Shown here: positions 47,092 through 54,410 of the stretch, piece after piece | How positions within the stretch are numbered: position 1 is the first letter of the stretch | How the letters are laid out: every line of letters begins with the position of its first letter | NCBI GenBank assembly: GCA_016710765.1 | Contig: JADJUJ010000021.1 | Span: forward strand, 1 to 64,000 | Source of the DNA: Lewinellaceae bacterium | GTDB lineage: Bacteria; Bacteroidota; Bacteroidia; Chitinophagales; Saprospiraceae | Direction: 5' to 3' | DNA length: 64,000 nucleotides | Position numbers and translations under genes: made by a program | The notes under the pieces: model-generated | Told to the model about the DNA's origin: nothing | Seen by the model: only the letters and a program-made list of their open reading frames with translations | The model's database searches: none

Positions 47092-49506
47092 TTACAATTG
47101 TACTGGCAACCTGCCCGGATCGGCTTCGCGCATCATGTTGTACACCGCTTCAAACACATCTTCTGCCTGAGGCTTGGAGGCATAATCGCCATCCTGACCG
47201 TAAGCTGGCCGGTGTGCTTTTGCCGCCAGTGTAATTGGAGCAGAATCGAGGTGCTGATAGGCGCCCTGAAGTTCAAGTACTTGCTGCATCATGAACGCAG
47301 AGGCGCCTCCCGGCACATCTTCGTCCAGGAACAACACACGGTTGGTCTTCTGAATAGAGCGAAGGCACATTTGGGGCAAGTCAAATGGCATCAGGGTTTG
47401 CACATCAATCAAATCAGCGTGAATGCCATGCACCGCCAGCATATCCAGGGCTTCTTCAGCGATGCGCACGGAAGCACCATAGGTAATGATGGTCAGGTCA
47501 TTGCCTTCCTTAAGCAACTCAGGAACACCCATGGGAACCGTGAAGGTTCCAATATTGTCGGGCAATCGTTCTTTCAGTCGATAGCCATTGAGCACCTCTA
47601 CCACGATAGCGGGATCATCACTTTGCAGAAGAGTATTGTACATGCCAGCAGCCTGTGTCATATTACGGGGCACACAAATCAGCATGCCGCGAAGGGAACC
47701 CAGCATCATCGACATCGGGGAGCCGGAGTGCCAAACACCCACCAGACGATGCCCGCGGGTGCGGATAATGGCAGGAGCGGCCTGCAGGTTGTTGGAACGC
47801 CAGCGAACGGTTGACAGGTCGTCGGACAAGGCGGTCAAGCCGTACAACAAGTAATCCAGGTATTGAATTTCAGCAATGGGCCGTAGTCCGCGCATCGACA
47901 TGCCAATGGCCTGTCCCATGATGGTCCATTCCCGGATACCCACATCGAATACGCGCTCGATGCCATATTTTTCCTGCATGCCACGCAAGCCCTGGTTGAC
48001 ATCGCCGATGTGGCCAACGTCTTCACCGAAAGCAAAAAGTTTCGGATATTTCTCAAAATTGGCATCAAAACAGGCATTCAAAACATCGAAAGCATCCTTG
48101 ATGGGCGAATCTTTACTGAATTGGGGGGGAACCACCTGCACCTTCAACGCTGAGTTAGGTGTTTCGCTGTACAGGTATTTGCTGTACCAGTCTTCATTTT
48201 GCTGACTGGCCTGATCAATTATGTCTTTAAGTTCCGACTGGATACCAGCATCACGGCCTGACAGAAGGAAGTAGGCCTTTCTGGCATATTTCAGGACCTC
48301 AAAACGCAGCGGATCGCGCCGGCTTTGGATTTCTGAAGCGAGGTTGCGCAAGTGCTCATCGTTGGGCAACTGCCCAACTGCTTGCTCCACCAGCGCGAGC
48401 AAACGGGCCAATTGATGGTCTACATCGTTGTGGTATTGCTCGTAAACGCGCTTGGCGGCTGCCTGAACTTCTTTTTTTGCCTCTTTCTGAATACTCGCGA
48501 TTTGCTCCTCGGTGGCGATTCCAGTGTCTACCATCCAGATTGCCATCCGTTTGTTGCAGTCGTATTCCTCTTCAAAAGCCAGGCGTTCCGGTGATTTATA
48601 GCGACGGTGATCGCCAGAAGTGGAGTGGCCCAGCTGTTGTGTGACCTCCTGTATATGGAACAAGACGGGCTGGTGTGTTTCCCGCATCTCTCCGATGTTC
48701 TCTGTAAACAGTTTTACCAGGCCAGGGTAATCCCAGCCCTTTCCGGTGCGGATGTTTACCCCGCCTTTTCCGTCGAAGCCTCGCAAAACTTCAGAAATAC
48801 TTTCCTTGGAGGTTTGGTATTTCTGGGGAACGGAAATACCGTAGCCATCGTCCCAAACGGAAATAGCCAATGGTACCTGAAGGACGCCAGCAGCATTGAC
48901 CGTCTCCCAGAAAACGCCTTCCGAGGTAGAGGCATCGCCAATGGTACAGAAGGTAACCTCGTTGCCTTTGTTCGACATTTCGCCATTGATGGCTGGTAAT
49001 TCCCGGTATTTTTTGGAGGCAAAAGCCAAACCCAGGGCCCGGGCCATTTGGCCACCTGTAGAAGAAATATCGGTAGAAATATTGAACTGGTTCTTTTGGT
49101 CCACCCAGGTACCATCCGGATGAATGAGCGGCGTTGCAAAATGGCAATTCATCTGCCGCCCGCCCGACATCGTATCACTGGCCGGATCGCCATACAATTG
49201 TGCAAAAAACTCCTCCAGGCTCATTAATCCCAGGGCCATCATGAGGGTTTGGTCGCGGTAATATCCCGACCTGAAGTCGCCTTTTTTCCAGGCCTTGGCC
49301 ATGGCCACCTGGGCTACTTCTTTACCATCGCCGATGATACCAAAATTGGCGCGGCCCATCAATACTTCTTTGCGCGCCAAAATACTGGCCTCCCGGCTAA
49401 GGCAACAAATCCGGTAATCCTGGAGCACTTCTTCGGGGTTAAATCCCTCGCTTTGGTGCTTATTGTTTTTCTTTTTGGAAGGGGAAGCAGATGTTGTTTC
49501 AATCAT
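47092..49506 (-). CDS. 2-oxoacid dehydrogenase E1, fused alpha and beta subunits
   Basis: An 804-residue fusion of E1-alpha and E1-beta of the branched-chain/pyruvate dehydrogenase type. The alpha half has GRANFGIIGDGKEV, GYYRDQT and the TPP motif GDASTSEGVFWETVN. The beta half starts near residue 470 (FDVLNACFDANFEKYPKLFAFGEDVGHIGDV) and has RVFDVGIREWTIMG and RGHRLVGVWHSGSPM. It decarboxylates a 2-oxoacid and passes the acyl group to a lipoyl E2. ATG 49506 is chosen over the earlier start. The substrate is not set by sequence alone; a separate AceE covers pyruvate. Confidence 0.9.
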   Translation of the reverse strand: MIETTSASPSKKKNNKHQSEGFNPEEVLQDYRICCLSREASILARKEVLMGRANFGIIGDGKEVAQVAMAKAWKKGDFRSGYYRDQTLMMALGLMSLEEFFAQLYGDPASDTMSGGRQMNCHFATPLIHPDGTWVDQKNQFNISTDISSTGGQMARALGLAFASKKYRELPAINGEMSNKGNEVTFCTIGDASTSEGVFWETVNAAGVLQVPLAISVWDDGYGISVPQKYQTSKESISEVLRGFDGKGGVNIRTGKGWDYPGLVKLFTENIGEMRETHQPVLFHIQEVTQQLGHSTSGDHRRYKSPERLAFEEEYDCNKRMAIWMVDTGIATEEQIASIQKEAKKEVQAAAKRVYEQYHNDVDHQLARLLALVEQAVGQLPNDEHLRNLASEIQSRRDPLRFEVLKYARKAYFLLSGRDAGIQSELKDIIDQASQQNEDWYSKYLYSETPNSALKVQVVPPQFSKDSPIKDAFDVLNACFDANFEKYPKLFAFGEDVGHIGDVNQGLRGMQEKYGIERVFDVGIREWTIMGQAIGMSMRGLRPIAEIQYLDYLLYGLTALSDDLSTVRWRSNNLQAAPAIIRTRGHRLVGVWHSGSPMSMMLGSLRGMLICVPRNMTQAAGMYNTLLQSDDPAIVVEVLNGYRLKERLPDNIGTFTVPMGVPELLKEGNDLTIITYGASVRIAEEALDMLAVHGIHADLIDVQTLMPFDLPQMCLRSIQKTNRVLFLDEDVPGGASAFMMQQVLELQGAYQHLDSAPITLAAKAHRPAYGQDGDYASKPQAEDVFEAVYNMMREADPGRLPVQL

Positions 49507-49611
49507 ATTTGGTGGGCGAAATAAAAAATTCAACAAAAAAATCTAAAATGAGAGCAGATGGTCAATCTGCAAACTTTTCTTTGGTTTATAGCGTACTTGC
49601 CTGGGTCCGCA

Positions 49612-49619
49612 CAAAAGTA
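49612..49619 (-). promoter_or_regulatory. Candidate -7 element for the fused E1 gene
   Basis: TACTTTTG on the minus strand, 106 bases before ATG 49506. It would give a long leader. Confidence 0.35.
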
Positions 49620-49830
49620 AGCAAATTTTCTGGGGTATGGTTCAAAATTTTCTTCCGATTCTTTGAATTTCCGTGCTGCTAAAGTGAAACAAATAAGTAA
49701 AACATACATAAAAAAAACTTGTCTCCTGGCAATGGCGTAAGGCCCTGACAATCAGGCCCAAACAGTGTATTAACCAATAAGACTTACACCTTTTGTACCG
49801 TTTTGCATATTAAATTTCACGAAACACCGT

Positions 49831-49859
49831 TTTGGCAAAGTTTTTTTCCAGTAATTTTG
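49831..49859 (+). promoter_or_regulatory. Promoter of the DksA/TraR-like gene
   Basis: TTTG (49831-49834) and TAATTTTG (49852-49859), 17 bases apart, match the Bacteroidota -33/-7 layout; ATG 49910 follows 50 bases later. This is the best-spaced promoter in the window. Confidence 0.6.
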
Positions 49860-49909
49860 CGCCCGATTTACCCCGAAACATTTTAATACTCACCACACAT
49901 ACCTATACT

Positions 49910-50494
49910 ATGTCTAACGAGCCTAAAACAAGGTACAACGACGAAGATCTTCAGGAATTCAAAGTACTGATCGAAGAGCGCCTTGCCAAAGCAACGGAAG
50001 AACTCAATTTCACCGAGCACCAAATTGCGGAGCTCAACGAAAACGGTTTTAACCAGCAAGGGGGCGACTGGAACGATGATGCCAGCATCCACTCCGACCT
50101 CGAGTTTCTTCAGCGCATGGCCAGCCGCCAGCAGCGCCACGTTCAGGATTTACGCAATGCCCTGCTCCGCATACAGCATAAAACTTATGGCGTTTGCATC
50201 ATTACAGGTCAGTTGATCGATAAAAACCGCTTGCGGCTTGTTCCCCATGCGACCAAAAGCATCGATGGCAAGAACATTGCCAATGCCAACAAACCAGCCT
50301 CCATGGAGAGCAGCGGAGACGCTTTCCCTGAACTCGAAGACGCCGACAGGCCTGCGGGAAAACCCGTTTCAGAAAAAGTTAGAATCGGTAAGGGGCCCCG
50401 CACCCCAAAAGTAGCCGAAGATTGGGAGCCAGAAGCCGAAGCCCCTGACGAAGCCGGTTATGAAACACAGAAATTTGACGACGAAGACGAATAG
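49910..50494 (+). CDS. DksA/TraR-like zinc-finger-fold protein without the full cysteine set
   Basis: A 194-residue protein similar to DksA/TraR-family regulators. It has a long N-terminal coiled-coil (LQEFKVLIEERLAKATEELNF, then LQRMASRQQRHVQDLRNALL) and the family motif TYGVCIITGQLIDKNRLRLVP, in which the usual CxxC is reduced to one cysteine; no second cysteine pair follows. The last 60 residues are acidic and proline-rich. DksA-type proteins modify transcription with ppGpp, but a protein lacking zinc ligands may act differently. ATG 49910 is used rather than a frame open to 49832. A strong terminator follows. Confidence 0.85.
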   Translation: MSNEPKTRYNDEDLQEFKVLIEERLAKATEELNFTEHQIAELNENGFNQQGGDWNDDASIHSDLEFLQRMASRQQRHVQDLRNALLRIQHKTYGVCIITGQLIDKNRLRLVPHATKSIDGKNIANANKPASMESSGDAFPELEDADRPAGKPVSEKVRIGKGPRTPKVAEDWEPEAEAPDEAGYETQKFDDEDE

Positions 50495-50520
50495 GCTTTG
50501 CGCATAGCCGCTAAAATATA

Positions 50521-50557
50521 AAAATCCCCGTACGTTTTGCGTACGGGGATTTTTTTT
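50521..50557 (+). terminator. Terminator of the DksA/TraR-like gene
   Basis: A perfect 10-bp stem, TCCCCGTACG with CGTACGGGGA, and eight T on the plus strand. Confidence 0.92.
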
Positions 50558-50560
50558 AGT

Positions 50561-50653
50561 TGAGGAGATGGAGGAGAGTTGAGGAGGAGGAGGAGAGTTG
50601 AGGAGGAGGAGAAGTCCACTCCCGACCATCTCCTCCTCCTCCTCCATCTCCTC
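50561..50653. repeat. Inverted GGA-rich tract between convergent genes
   Basis: A purine tract (50561-50612) faces a pyrimidine tract (50627-50653). GAGGAGATGGAGGAG at 50562-50576 is the exact inverse of 50639-50653. The pyrimidine arm touches the DUF4252 stop, so both convergent transcripts run into a GGAGATGGAGG-type sequence. Confidence 0.85.
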
Positions 50654-51179
50654 AGATCCGCTTAACCGGAACATCAATTATTTCCGGTATAATGTTTTTG
50701 GGCGTGCCCTTGCTTTTTTTGGACGCCTCTTGCAGAACGGTATTAATATCATCCAGGTGCAGACGGCCTTTTACGGTAACCAGTGCGAAGGTTTCCGGAG
50801 ACTGGACAAATACCACCAGTTTACGCAATACTACACCGCGATCGCGGGCAAGTATACGAACATGGGTTTTACCATCTCTGACCACCATCAAATCCTCCAG
50901 ATGACGGCGTGCTGCGCGTTTTTCAAATTTCCGGCGATCCCGATCGGTTATAGGGCTTTGGCCTTCAAAGGCCAGCACACGCACCTTGTTGACATGCCGC
51001 ATTATTTTTCTGTGTGCTTTTTCGGGAACAAACCAGGAACCGGCTTCAATTAACCAACCGGGCGCGGTAACGGGGATGGCGCCATCGTAGTCTTTGTATT
51101 TCCAGTACAGGTGATAATCTTGAGCCTGCAAACATTGAGTGCCCATTAACAGGAGCAGGCTGAACAGGAATATTTTCAT
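50652..51179 (-). CDS. DUF4252 family secreted protein
   Basis: A 175-residue exported protein (signal MKIFLFSLLLLMGTQCLQAQ) resembling the DUF4252 family. The typical sequence RHLEDLMVVRDGKTHVRILARDRG and the following LVVFVQSPETFALVTVKGRLHLDDI are clear. The N-terminal half diverges from the second DUF4252 copy. It is the last gene of the sigma/anti-sigma-like locus, and its stop overlaps the purine tract. Confidence 0.8.
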   Translation of the reverse strand: MKIFLFSLLLLMGTQCLQAQDYHLYWKYKDYDGAIPVTAPGWLIEAGSWFVPEKAHRKIMRHVNKVRVLAFEGQSPITDRDRRKFEKRAARRHLEDLMVVRDGKTHVRILARDRGVVLRKLVVFVQSPETFALVTVKGRLHLDDINTVLQEASKKSKGTPKNIIPEIIDVPVKRI

Positions 51180-51214
51180 AGCGATTAGATTTTTAGTTTT
51201 TTAATAAGCATCCA

Positions 51215-51259
51215 GGGTTTCAGGAGCGACCTTTTCCGGCCATTGCTAACCTGAAACCC
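51215..51259 (-). terminator. Hairpin between the two DUF4252 genes
   Basis: GGGTTTCAGG and CCTGAAACCC form a perfect 10-bp stem around a 25-base loop, 33 bases after the first DUF4252 stop. No T run follows at once, so it may attenuate rather than fully terminate. Confidence 0.5.
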
Positions 51260-51291
51260 CGGAGCCTTGCAGCAGCGCCTCAATTTTCGCT

Positions 51292-51825
51292 TTAATCTTT
51301 CGATTTGTCTTTTGATTTCACCTTTTCAAGTTGTTCAATCCCCTCGACATTCAGGGTTTTGGACAATTCAGAAACCCTATCCAAGTCGATGATACCACTG
51401 AGGCTCAGCAGAACAAACTGATCCGGCGCTCCCACCAGCAAAAGGAGTTCTTCCACGATATTGCCTTTATCTCTGATCCAGATGCGTACATTTTCCTTGC
51501 CATCCCTTACGGTCAGCAACTCGGAATATTCACTTAACGGCACTCTTGAAAGCGCTTCCTTGTACAATTCAACGCCGTCGGTGATGCTGTCGGCGGTCAG
51601 TACCCGAAGCCCCTTAAGGTTTGCAACCATAGGCCGTACCTTGTCCCAATCTTCATCGTCGGCATCAATCTTGGCGACCATTTGGAACAGTTTAGGGCTT
51701 ACAAAAACTACGGTAAAACGCTCGTCTTCGTAATATTTGTTAAAAAAACGCTCGATGGCGTCATTTTGGGCAAAGCCCATCTGGGCTGCCAGAATAAACG
51801 GCAGCAGGAACATGAATTTTTTCAT
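51292..51825 (-). CDS. DUF4252 family secreted protein, second copy
   Basis: A 177-residue protein with signal MKKFMFLLPFILAAQMGFAQ. The DUF4252 core is complete (FTVVFVSPKLFQMVAK, LLTVRDGKENVRIWIRDKGN, LLLLVGAPDQFVLLSLSGIIDLD), followed by a Lys-rich tail. It lies between the anti-sigma-like gene and the first DUF4252 copy. The function is unknown; the family often sits beside ECF sigma factors in Bacteroidota. Confidence 0.85.
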   Translation of the reverse strand: MKKFMFLLPFILAAQMGFAQNDAIERFFNKYYEDERFTVVFVSPKLFQMVAKIDADDEDWDKVRPMVANLKGLRVLTADSITDGVELYKEALSRVPLSEYSELLTVRDGKENVRIWIRDKGNIVEELLLLVGAPDQFVLLSLSGIIDLDRVSELSKTLNVEGIEQLEKVKSKDKSKD

Positions 51826-51874
51826 AGCTAAATGAATTTGTTGTTGACGAAATATTGGTTGCTGACAACCTATG

Positions 51875-52495
51875 TTAGCCGCCTTTGGCAGGCAATGGCT
51901 TTATGATTTCCATGTGTTCAACTTCCTTTAACCCTCTTTCGGCTTCTTTTCTGCCTTTGCTCAACTTGGAAGAGATCAGAGCGAAGGCGGCCATGATTTC
52001 TTGTTTGGCCGTTTCTGCTTCTTCAGTATCAACGGTTGCTTCGCTTACCGGCTGGGGTCTTTTGCGGAATATGCGCTTGGTTCGATGCGGAACACTAGCA
52101 ACCGCAATTTCGGGCTGTCCTTTAACTTCCGGAGCAGGCATTTCTACTTTAATTTTTTCCGGCGCAACAGTTGGCGCTTGCTGCGCCATTCTGGGAAGTT
52201 CCGGGGAATTATCCTGTTGTTGTGTCCACCACCATCCCGCTGCGCTGAGCAACACCAGAAAGGCTGCCGCGATAGCCCATTGATAGCGGCGGTTCTGGAT
52301 TGGGCGAATTATAGGCCGGTCGTAAACAATACCTTGTTCCTGCCGGATGGCCACAAAAATTGGCGCTACCGATTTGAACTGCAGATCGTAGTCCGGGCGC
52401 TGAAAATAATCTTTCAAGGTGCGCTCTTCTTCAAGGGTTGACGCACCCTCCCAGTAACGGTCCAGCATTTGGCTGATTTGATTTGAAGTAGGCAT
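51875..52495 (-). CDS. Anti-sigma-like single-pass membrane protein
   Basis: A 206-residue protein with an N-terminal cytoplasmic segment (SNQISQMLDRYWEGASTLEEERTLKDYF, resembling anti-sigma N-termini), one transmembrane helix (WAIAAAFLVLLSAAGWWW, about residues 75-95) and a Pro/Glu-rich periplasmic part with a C-terminal helix. It lies 43 bases downstream of the ECF sigma gene, as expected for a cognate anti-sigma factor. No zinc-binding HxxxCxxC motif is seen, so it would be a non-ZAS type. Confidence 0.72.
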   Translation of the reverse strand: MPTSNQISQMLDRYWEGASTLEEERTLKDYFQRPDYDLQFKSVAPIFVAIRQEQGIVYDRPIIRPIQNRRYQWAIAAAFLVLLSAAGWWWTQQQDNSPELPRMAQQAPTVAPEKIKVEMPAPEVKGQPEIAVASVPHRTKRIFRKRPQPVSEATVDTEEAETAKQEIMAAFALISSKLSKGRKEAERGLKEVEHMEIIKPLPAKGG

Positions 52496-52538
52496 AAGGT
52501 TGAATTTCAAAAGATCAGATTCAATAATTCAGGTTGCA

Positions 52539-53042
52539 TTAAATGACCACCGCAATTTGGCTCCTGATGGCTTTTCTGGCGCGGTGCAGGTTAATTTTCA
52601 CCTGGTCCAGACTTAGCTCCAGGGATTGTGCAATTTCATCATAACTCAGTTCCTCTATATCCCGCAGGTGCATTACCATGCGTTGCTTATCGGGCAGGGC
52701 CTGCATCAAAGTCCGAATATGCGAAGCAAGATCCTGGAGTTCGGCGTTTTTGTCGGGCAACAGCGCTGTATTGGAGCGCATCTCAAGTACTTCCACGCCA
52801 GTAGTTCGGCGGTTCGAGTTTGACCGGCTTTTATCCAGGGAGCGGTTGCGCGTCATGGTCATACACCAGGCTTCCCAATTCTGAACTGCCTCCGACTGGC
52901 CTTCTGAACTTTTCCACACCCGCTCCAGCACCTCCTGCACTACATCCTCTGCGTCGTGCACATTACCAGTGATGCGCAAGGCAAACCGGTAAAGTTTGTC
53001 ACGGATCGGAAAGATTTGTTGGTGAAAGAGATTCCAGTTCAT
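52539..53042 (-). CDS. ECF-family RNA polymerase sigma factor
   Basis: A 167-residue group IV sigma factor. Region 2 covers about residues 10-75 (LYRFALRITGNVHDAEDVVQEVLERVW, WCMTMTRNRSLDK), and region 4 about 105-165 (LPDKQRMVMHLRDIEELSYDEIAQSLELSLDQVKINLHRARK). It heads a minus-strand cluster with an anti-sigma-like gene and two DUF4252 genes, likely its own regulon. It is divergent from the ARPP-type lipoprotein gene. Confidence 0.93.
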   Translation of the reverse strand: MNWNLFHQQIFPIRDKLYRFALRITGNVHDAEDVVQEVLERVWKSSEGQSEAVQNWEAWCMTMTRNRSLDKSRSNSNRRTTGVEVLEMRSNTALLPDKNAELQDLASHIRTLMQALPDKQRMVMHLRDIEELSYDEIAQSLELSLDQVKINLHRARKAIRSQIAVVI

Positions 53043-53188
53043 TTCGCTTCGCTTCGCCCTTTAGTGCCTTTGTATGATGAGAAGACGATGGCCCGAAAAT
53101 ATTGTTACAACCGGACCTGATTTTTTTTTGTTAGAATTATAAAAGTAGACGATTTAGTACAAAAGCATGGGTTTTATGCGCTTTTTTT

Positions 53189-53196
53189 TACCTTTG
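53189..53196 (+). promoter_or_regulatory. Candidate -7 element
   Basis: TACCTTTG in the region between sigma factor and ARPP genes, about 105 bases before ATG 53301. Confidence 0.3.
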
Positions 53197-53300
53197 ATAC
53201 GTTCTAGTGTCTTTGGTCTGTTGGCACTGGTTTTTAATTGCCATTCCACATCCAAAGTCTGAAGATCAGCCATAACCCAATTTGAAGAAACGCTTTGACC

Positions 53301-54293
53301 ATGAAAAAACAACAACCTTATCTGCTGTTCGCATTTGTCCTTGCGACATTAGCCTCCTGCCAGCAGAACAACACAACACAAAGCAGCAATACCCTCAGCA
53401 TCGGTACCCTTCAGATGCAGGCCGCGAACGACCCTGCCTGGCAATTTGAGAACCTGCAGTTGTACCCTGTGCTTAACACGAATCCTGGAGACGGGGCGCT
53501 CTCGGGTTTAAAATTACTGTCGGAAGCCATGCAAATCCCCGGATTCAGAATACTGGAACACAAGCAATTTGGCAGGACCTCAGAAGGCATGGTCAACTCA
53601 CTAACGGTGGTCAACAAGAGCCAGGACACGGTGCTTTTGTTGTCGGGCGACGTGGTGACCGGTGGCAACCAGGATCGGGTCATCGCCCAAAATGAAATTG
53701 TAATGCCCGGAACCATCCGCAACATTCCCGTTTTTTGCGTTGAACAGCATCGTTGGCAGTATTACGACAGCACAGCAACAGATCCAGAGCGGCAGGTGGC
53801 TGCATTTCGGGGCTATTATAATATGGCCAGCCCCACCGTTCGAAATGCCGTTTATGCAGGCAATCAACACGGTGTTTGGTCGGCAGTGGGAAAAATTACC
53901 AGTGCAAGCAAAGCGGAAACACCCACAGCCACCTATGCCGCGCTCGAACAGGAAGGTGAGGTCAAAAAACGTCGGGATGCCTACCTCCAGTTTTTTGAAA
54001 ACAAATCGGAGGCTTACCCCAGGATGAGCGGTGTCGTAGCGGTGTGCAATGGCAAAGTAATTGGGGTCGATATTTTTTCCAGTCCCGATATTTTCCATCG
54101 GCAATTCAAGTCCTTGCTACACGGTTATGCGGCCGATGCCAGCACCACAGCCGGCAGCGAGAATGCCGATCCCAAGGACGCTGCTGATGCTTTTCGGCAA
54201 GTTGCCAACCGGGCAAGAAGCAATCAGGAAAGCGACGAAAACATCGGAAAATTCAACTGGAATGGTAAATGGGTGCACCTTTATTGGAAATAG
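53301..54293 (+). CDS. ARPP-like lipoprotein
   Basis: A 330-residue lipoprotein (signal ending LATLASC) whose domain resembles ARPP-1 (ARG and rhodanese-phosphatase-associated protein), as judged from the motif series LLLSGDVVTGGNQDRVIAQNEIVMP and IPVFCVEQHRWQYY. I know of no assigned activity; related proteins occur in stress-associated gene sets. The start at ATG 53301 gives a signal peptide MKKQQPYLLFAFVL; the frame opens at a TTG two codons earlier. It is divergent from the ECF sigma factor. Confidence 0.7.
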   Translation: MKKQQPYLLFAFVLATLASCQQNNTTQSSNTLSIGTLQMQAANDPAWQFENLQLYPVLNTNPGDGALSGLKLLSEAMQIPGFRILEHKQFGRTSEGMVNSLTVVNKSQDTVLLLSGDVVTGGNQDRVIAQNEIVMPGTIRNIPVFCVEQHRWQYYDSTATDPERQVAAFRGYYNMASPTVRNAVYAGNQHGVWSAVGKITSASKAETPTATYAALEQEGEVKKRRDAYLQFFENKSEAYPRMSGVVAVCNGKVIGVDIFSSPDIFHRQFKSLLHGYAADASTTAGSENADPKDAADAFRQVANRARSNQESDENIGKFNWNGKWVHLYWK

Positions 54294-54410
54294 CGCAGCT
54301 TATTGCACTGTGCATACCGTACAAAACATCTATTTTGCGCCCTTAATTTGTCCGCGCGACAGCCGGACTGGATTTTGTTACACTACATTTTTTGATCATT
54401 ACTATTGGAA

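Larger units (their letters stand above)
49507..49909. other. Divergent intergenic region between E1 and the DksA/TraR-like gene
   Basis: No gene was found. It has candidate promoters on both strands (see 49612 and 49831) and A/T-rich sequence without repeats I could match elsewhere. Confidence 0.6.

Noticed and set aside
53200..53270. A possible decayed copy of the 17595 element family between the sigma factor and ARPP genes
   Set aside because: Only short matches such as GTCTTTGGTC are visible, with no core or inverted end; I could not support a copy.
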